64,000 nt of DNA from Sipunculus nudus (taxonomy: Eukaryota; Annelida; Sipuncula; Golfingiida; Sipunculidae). Both the position numbers and the translations under genes were made by a program. The DNA lies in assembly GCA_026874595.1 (NCBI GenBank), contig CM049314.1:63772800-63836799 (forward strand). The letters are read 5' to 3'. The notes beneath the pieces are model-generated. The model worked only from the letters and a program-made list of their open reading frames with translations, was not told the origin of the DNA and searched no databases. Of the stretch, positions 58,331 through 64,000 are shown piece after piece; positions within the stretch are counted from its first letter, which is position 1, and every line of letters starts with the position of its first letter.

Positions 58331-59629
58331 ACGTGTGGATATAAACAAAATGTACAGCCTGCTTGACCGGAATTTTGAGAGTACAATTACCCGAACATCA
58401 CTCCTGAAATACTGTCATGGATGTACACAGCACAAAATTATGGTAAGTGGTGCCACTAGTCTTGTGTACGAAAAGGCAATCGAAGATGTATGGGCATGTA
58501 AAATTCCAGGCAGATACTTCAAACCACTCCTCACCTATGTGCACAGTGAATATTTCCCGGATCAGCTACCAGATATTCCAAAGATCAACAGATAAAAAGT
58601 CATGTCCTTTGAACTTTGTCTCAGCCAGTTTGGCCTCGTTTTGTGTTGTCATGTCATGGTACTTGTTGGCACAACTCCAATAGCAGAAAACTGCAACAGA
58701 AAGCACACAATTTGGTGGTAAATATGTGTAAGAGGGCTTGTGTGCTTATAGGATTCACCTCTTACAAGTGTACCTGTTTTTTATACCTAGCCAGTTTTGT
58801 TACATTGTATCGGTTTGACCATATTGATGTAAATTGTGCACTGGTTATCACATGATATAACTAAACAGGTTTAAAACAGAATTTTTCTAGCGAATGGAAT
58901 GTTTAGTTAGAAAGTACACAAATAAACCTTACCATTGGTCTGGTTTATTCTCAGTGACAGCGTACCTGTAGGTCATTATGCAAAAATGACGAATATATTT
59001 ACACCCACATATAGCCATACAATGCGGCTATCAATGAAAAAATGTAAATTCACACTAAAACTGGTCGGTGACTATTAGGAAAGGGCTGAAATGGCGCTAA
59101 TGATATAACTCACTGTCCCTTATTCTTCAGTTAATAAGTTGAGATATCCTCTATTTGTAGTAAAAATCGCGTTTCTCACGTCATGTTTCATTCTTAATAG
59201 TACTTGAGCACATGACTTGTTATGTCTTAATTCTTTTATTTATTACTGAATATTGCTTGTACTTGGTATAATTTGTTATACCTTTGATTGATAACTCTCA
59301 GTTGCTTCACGATTCGTACCCGTTGCACACTTTAAATAAAACAAAATGATTCGGAAATGATTTTGTGTTATATTTTATATTTATAGCACAGTCTGATTTC
59401 CATTGATCACCCCCATTGTTAAAAGTGGGGGAATGTATAACCCACCAACCCGCCACCCCTGTATTGATAGCCCTGCCCTCATGTTGGACCAAAGTAAAAA
59501 TGACAGGATCTAACAATATCTCAGCATGGAGGGGGGTAACCAGGATTTACCACAAGGGGATGTGGGTGGTGCCGGAAGGAAGGGTTGAAGATGCGCGTGT
59601 GCAATGTAGCACATTGCTGGCCAAGTGTG

Positions 59630-59632
<3 letters not shown>

Positions 59633-59686
<54 letters not shown>

Positions 59687-59692
59687 TATGCG
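59633..59692. repeat. TA microsatellite, unit 3
   Basis: A (TA)n of about 45 bases is followed by AATATATATGCGTGTGTGTG, at the same position as 49357 in unit 2. Confidence 0.9.
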
Positions 59693-60234
59693 TGTGTGTG
59701 TAGTGAACTTCAGTGTAAGTGTTATATTTTAAAACCAAAAACATTAGAAAAGGTTCACTTATTTATCATTTGCTTTAAATTCATTTTTTTTTTCAAATCG
59801 TTGGTCATCCTATAACGATTTGAAAAATAAGGTCCCTGAGATAGATCTGTATGTAAAATTATTTCCTGCAGATGAAAGTGTACAGCAATGGAACTGTAAA
59901 CATGACTGATTTTTTATGCTTAAAAATGACGTTCATTCTATAACTATCTAAGCGGAAATTTACTGTTGCTGACATTTTTTTCTCAGTATTACATGCAAGG
60001 TCCACTGGCATGCCCTTACCCCCCCCCCCCTCCGGCACCTCTTGACATGACATGACTGAGATAGCATGGTAAATACAAACAAGTTAGGTCAATATCTGGG
60101 TGATCAACTTTTCCCAGAAGTGGGTTTCCGGGCTGATATGTGCTGACACATTAAAAACCCATTACTAGTAATGATTAAACATACCTATCAAAGTGTAAAA
60201 GACATCGAAGAGACAAAATTTCTTCGCTGGAAAA

Positions 60235-60288
60235 GATCAGAAACTATTACCAGCCTGACATTACATCGAAGCCAGAGTGTCATTCAAT
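60235..60288 (+). other. Candidate 5' non-coding exon, copy 3
   Basis: GACATTACATCGAAGCCAGA precedes the donor TTCAAT|GTGAGTAT (60288/60289), as in unit 2. The upstream boundary is not known. Confidence 0.4.
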
Positions 60289-61502
60289 GTGAGTATAGCT
60301 AAATTAAGCATTTATAGAGAAGCATACACGGCATGTTTTACTGATTAACAGATGATAAAAATGTGTTAAATATTTGCTTATGAACTTAATGCCTTTCAAA
60401 TTTTATATTCACAACAAATATCACGACAGATTAAGGGTGTTGTCAATATGATTTCAAATCTCACTTAAAATCAAGGGTTCAATACGATGAAGGCTTTCTT
60501 AATTCACTTTCGCAGACTGCCCACTTGCCACTCTGTTTGAGCAACCACGATATTGGAACTATGACGTGCACCACACAATGTTAGGTCCTCCCATGATTAC
60601 ACTTATTTTGATCATTCTTCCATAGTACATAATAGGTAATAAAGTTGACTGAATGTCTACAAATTTCTTATTATAGACTAACGAGAGAACTCTGTCAAAC
60701 GAAAATGTTTTTCAATGTTATCTTAAAGTCAGCTATTAACCTAGTTTTTCCATAGAATGTATGTGATTTACGGCTGACTCTGCGTACATATTAGTAGAGT
60801 CTTGGTAATCGTATTAAAATAGCTCCTCTATGATGGATGTATTAGCTTATCTACATGTCGTTAATAAACATTCAAATGTTGACAATAATATCGTGTTACT
60901 TAAGGTGGTTGGTTGCTTTCGTGTTGAGGTTTAAAGGTCACTAGTTGCAAACCCCCCTTTGCAAAACTCTGGTTCATCTGGCTTGCCGCCAGATGTCCTT
61001 GTTGGACGTGTTTGGGTTATTTTGATGGACCTCCACCTATTACTAGTATATACAAGGGGACACAAACAGAACGAACAGCCTGTGTGCCATTTTTTTTTAT
61101 CTGTCCAGTTTGTAAAGACCCAAACAAGTTTCTTTAGTTTATAGGCGTCAGATATCGAAAAGGCCCCTTTAACTAAGACGATATCTTTATTAGAAAACAA
61201 AAGTAAAAGTTTCTGGCTAGAGTCTGATACCCTGCTTGTATTGAAGTCCTTCGAATATTAATTATTGTAAAGTGAAATCATTTTCCAGCAAAATTCGCTT
61301 TTGTTTAAGATCAATCGGGTTCCCATCGGTCCTTTCGACTTCAACAAAACCAGGTTTACTGCAGTATGAAATTATATTTAAAAAAAAAAGATATTTACAA
61401 TCTTTGCTTCATTTAGCAATTTCTGCTGCATGTGTTTAAAATGCAGACACAAGTTACAAACTTTCCGGCCTTAATGATTAATTTTGTAGTGAGTGGAGAA
61501 GA

Positions 61503-61566
61503 ATGGCGTACTACTTGTCTTTTGACAGTGACTCGGACAGCAGTGACTCTGAGGATTATATCATCA
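61503..61566 (+). CDS. Acidic leader exon, copy 3
   Basis: Acceptor TTAATTTTGTAG ends at 61489. The ATG is at 61503 and the donor ATCA|GTGAGTAT follows 61566, in phase 1. Beyond the donor the frame stays open for longer than in copies 1 and 2. Confidence 0.62.
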
Positions 61567-62802
61567 GTGAGTATATTGGCTTCGCAGACTATATATCAAG
61601 GTTTAGCCAGAGAGCGCCGAACGGGGCCATGCCCCCACCAACCCAACCGACATTGCGTATAATTATGATGATAAACATTCTAGACAGTTCACACCAACCA
61701 GAATAGTCAAAGGCGTGGGAACCGGGGGGCGTGGGAGGGGGCGATTACTTTTGTGTAGCGGGGGCACTATTATAGTTTCGCCCCCCCCCCACACCCATTT
61801 ATTTATATAACTGTTTGATTTAAAAAAAACAATGACAGACATTTGATCTTGGGTTTCAGAAGATTGATTCAATCATTTTTCTTTGAGTTCATCATCAAAT
61901 TGAAATATACATGAGTTTGCTAAAAATTGACAACTATGCGAGCCGTTTTTGACTCTACCCTCGCACTATCCTCTCCCACACCCTTCTATCTTCCGGAGAA
62001 CCATGGACTTTCGGTCGATATTATATATTTGCCCCCCCCCCCCCCCAACTAAAAAAAAGTTCCTACGCCTATGAAAGTGAACACATGCATGTTTTGATCA
62101 TCTTTAACTCTAGGATAGTTACTGTATATTTAAATTTTCAATTAAAGATAGGAAAGAATCAATCCCGGAGATGCTTTTTCTGTACTTTTCTTGACAACCT
62201 AAAAACTCGTGATAAGGAAATATGCATCTCAAACCAACGGTCGAGAAAATAATTGAATTGTTGATCAGTCATATGAAGTCAACTCATCTTATACTTGACT
62301 GTGGTATGGGTTTGCAAGCATTGTTATAATATATATAATAATTATATATATTTCATAGTATATTTTCATTCACAATTAATTCTTAATATTCATATTATAT
62401 GTACAAAATTGAGATTGACTGGAAACAGCTCAGCCTAAGAAGTAAAAGTAAAGTAATATTATTCATGAACTGACAGATTAATTCCAGATGGTATGCTGCA
62501 ACAAAGGATTGGGAGTGGGGCAAAGGCTTACTAACTAAAATTCAATGAAAGCTATATGTTGTAAAATATTAAAATACTACAATCAAATCAATTACTAAAC
62601 TATCTCCTTTTAACAACACCCGGACCCCATTCATGATGGTCCAGATCACTTGTCACATGTTCAAACAACTACATTTAGAAGCTCCCAATTGGTTGATTAG
62701 TGTCATAAATATTGTAATTAAATGTAATTATCAACGTGAGGCTGCTAACCCATGGCATACGCCATGTCACTTGGTTACAAGACTCGGAAGACCAGAAGGT
62801 TG

Positions 62803-62854
<52 letters not shown>

Positions 62855-63852
62855 TTTTACATATCATATTATTAGGCCTTTTGGTCACTCTGCAGCTGTA
62901 TTGACACACTGTGTGATAATATTTGAGTTTAAGAAACAAAAGCCAACTTTCAATGGGCACCCACTGGTTGAACAAACCAAAGGCGCTTGAATTGCTATTA
63001 GTGTAGATTTCGGTTAAATTGTTACTTTTCTGTTACTTTTACTTATCTCAAATAATAAGTAAATAATAAAGAAATGGACTATATAGTGTGAAAAACGCAG
63101 ATAAGTAATAGTTATAAGGAAATGGCATAGAAAAATAACGCTACACTTTTAAATAGCAATTCAAGCGCCTGTGAACAAACTATACAATATCTGTGTCATT
63201 ATCCACAGGCTATACAAGGAGTGAAATGAGAAAACTGAAGAGAAAAGCTGCAAAATTCGTCAAAGGTGAGCCTATTGGTGTGTGTGAGTATTTCTTCAGA
63301 AACAAGACTCCTGAATATTTCGACGATATCTTGGATACCACAGGGATCATGACCCCTTTAAGAAAGGACCAAGGAGGCGATCCCCGGTGCCCGATCAACG
63401 GGAGACTTGATGGTGTGTTCCTCAGTGCCAGAGAAAACCCTCCTAAAAAATCTCCATTTGGTCGCAGACGAATCCTTATAGACGCTGACGAACTTTTCGA
63501 CGGGGATAGTTGCCTGTTTTTCTCGGATTTCTACTGTGTGAACGATCCACATTACATACAGTTGGTGCTGACCCCTAGTTATTGCGTTGATGACTATCCT
63601 ATATTAACCGAGGAACTTGTGGAACTGGACATCACGGATAACCCTTTCATGTGGATTGACGAGGATGATGACATCATGGTGGTGACCGGATATGACGTAT
63701 GGGTTGAGGTGTTTTACACTGAATGTATAAACATAGAAGAGTTGATAGAAAGGGGAGCTGCAAAGTTGGTAAAAACTGGGATAATCGGCTCTGGATCTGC
63801 GTCCGGGGCTGGTGTAAAGAAGGACCTCGACTGTCCTAATTGTAATCTGTAA
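61503..63852 (+). CDS. PHYHIP-like protein, copy 3
   Basis: Coding exons 61503-61566 and 63209-63852 give 708 nt, 235 residues, the same length as copy 2. The acidic leader is MAYYLSFDSDSDSSDSEDYII, with Phe and Ile replacing Gly and Asp. The domain exon keeps FFRNKTPEYFDDIL, GIMTPLRKDQGGDP, CPINGRLDGVFLSAREN, LFFSDFYCVNDPHYIQLVLTP and the C-P-N-C-N-L end. The C-terminal CxxC-type end is shared with vertebrate PHYHIP (C-K-T-C-N-I), perhaps a metal or redox feature, which is speculation. A MITE sits only about 37 bases upstream of the acceptor. Neither frame has a stop or shift. Confidence 0.78.
62804..62852. repeat. TA microsatellite before domain exon, copy 3
   Basis: (TA)n follows GAAGGTTGCAAA, as in unit 2 at 53325. 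Unit 1 has no TA run at the equivalent place (about 45400). Confidence 0.9.
62978..63171. mobile_element. MITE, 194 bp, with 9-bp target duplication
   Basis: The ends (CAAAGGCGCTTGAATTGCTA and, inverted, CAGGCGCTTGAATTGCTATT, both leading to AGTGTAG) are terminal inverted repeats of about 28 bp. TGAACAAAC flanks both sides (62969-62977 and 63172-63180). Unit 2 has a single uninterrupted copy of the site (GGTTGAACAGACTACAATA). A 9-bp duplication would fit Mutator- or Merlin-like elements; the CAG start would also suit a hAT. It is non-coding. Confidence 0.85.
63209..63852 (+). CDS. PHYHIP C-terminal domain exon, copy 3
   Basis: Acceptor CATTATCCACAG ends at 63208. The exon encodes 214 residues from Y-T-R-S-E-M to C-P-N-C-N-L and stops at TAA (63850-63852). 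Its length is identical to that of copy 2. Confidence 0.88.
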
Positions 63853-64000
63853 ATGTCAGCACATATCATACCATATTTGTTATTTTAAGTGATTATAGTA
63901 AATATTATATATTTATGTATAGACTTGCTTTGGACTCTTGACCTCAAAGTCAGTAAATATAATATATAAATACTGGTAAATACCATATTTTAGGCAAATG

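Larger units (their letters stand above)
58550..64000 (+). repeat. Segmental unit 3 (PHYHIP-like copy 3), runs off window
   Basis: The P block 58550-58900 is followed by the same landmarks as units 1 and 2: GTAACCAG (59536), 5' exon, acidic exon (61503), C-tract (62031) and domain exon (63209). It lacks both insertions of unit 2 and carries its own MITE at 62978-63171. The unit continues beyond 64000. Confidence 0.85.

Noticed and set aside
1-64000. CRISPR arrays, prokaryotic operons or prophage.
   Set aside because: Repeats are long, degenerate and eukaryotic in style, coding exons are spliced, and no cas-like or phage-like protein is visible.

Overview
The window looks like anonymous nuclear DNA from a marine invertebrate, most likely a bivalve mollusc. 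It is A+T-rich, its coding sequence is split into short exons with canonical GT/AG junctions, and it is crowded with non-autonomous DNA transposons, fold-back structures, TA microsatellites and C/G homopolymers. The two gene families present are animal-specific in their architecture: an aprataxin without an FHA domain, and expanded PHYHIP-like genes. The species cannot be named. No tRNA, rRNA, CRISPR or prokaryotic operon features were seen.

Left part, 1-24.4 kb. One gene, aprataxin (APTX), runs on the minus strand from its ATG at 24316 to its stop at 7647. I rebuilt six coding exons by eye. All splice phases agree and give 250 residues with a complete HIT domain (HVHMHVI histidine triad) and a C-terminal C2H2 zinc finger. 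An in-frame stop lies just upstream of the ATG, so this is an FHA-less form. Its introns and downstream flank are filled with repeats: a six-copy array of about 340 bp, an array of about 140 bp, several terminal-inverted-repeat elements, and a repeat superfamily marked by the palindrome GGTGGCGCCACC, a left motif with CCATGGGTCA...CTCAGCTGA and a right motif GTCAGCTGAGCTAAAAA.

Middle, 24.4-41.5 kb. Mostly non-genic. It holds a degenerate non-LTR retrotransposon fragment, a minus-strand PHYHIP-like copy with two adjacent in-frame stops (28533-29191), and a nested inverted duplication. In the latter a 1.7 kb arm pair encloses a 1.07 kb loop, and the same loop recurs inverted between a second arm pair. 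Also present are an element with clustered GATCGGGAT motifs at both ends and a 917 bp pogo/Tc1-like MITE with TA duplications.

Right part, 41.5-64 kb. Three direct segmental copies of a unit of roughly 8-10 kb, each carrying a PHYHIP-like gene on the plus strand. In each unit I infer a 5' non-coding exon, an exon whose ATG opens a short Ser/Asp-rich acidic peptide, and a last exon encoding the PHYHIP C-terminal domain ending in C-P-N-C-N-L. The acidic exon ends in phase 1 and the last exon starts in the matching phase. The units differ by private transposon insertions, and copy 1 has lost the normal acceptor of the last exon.
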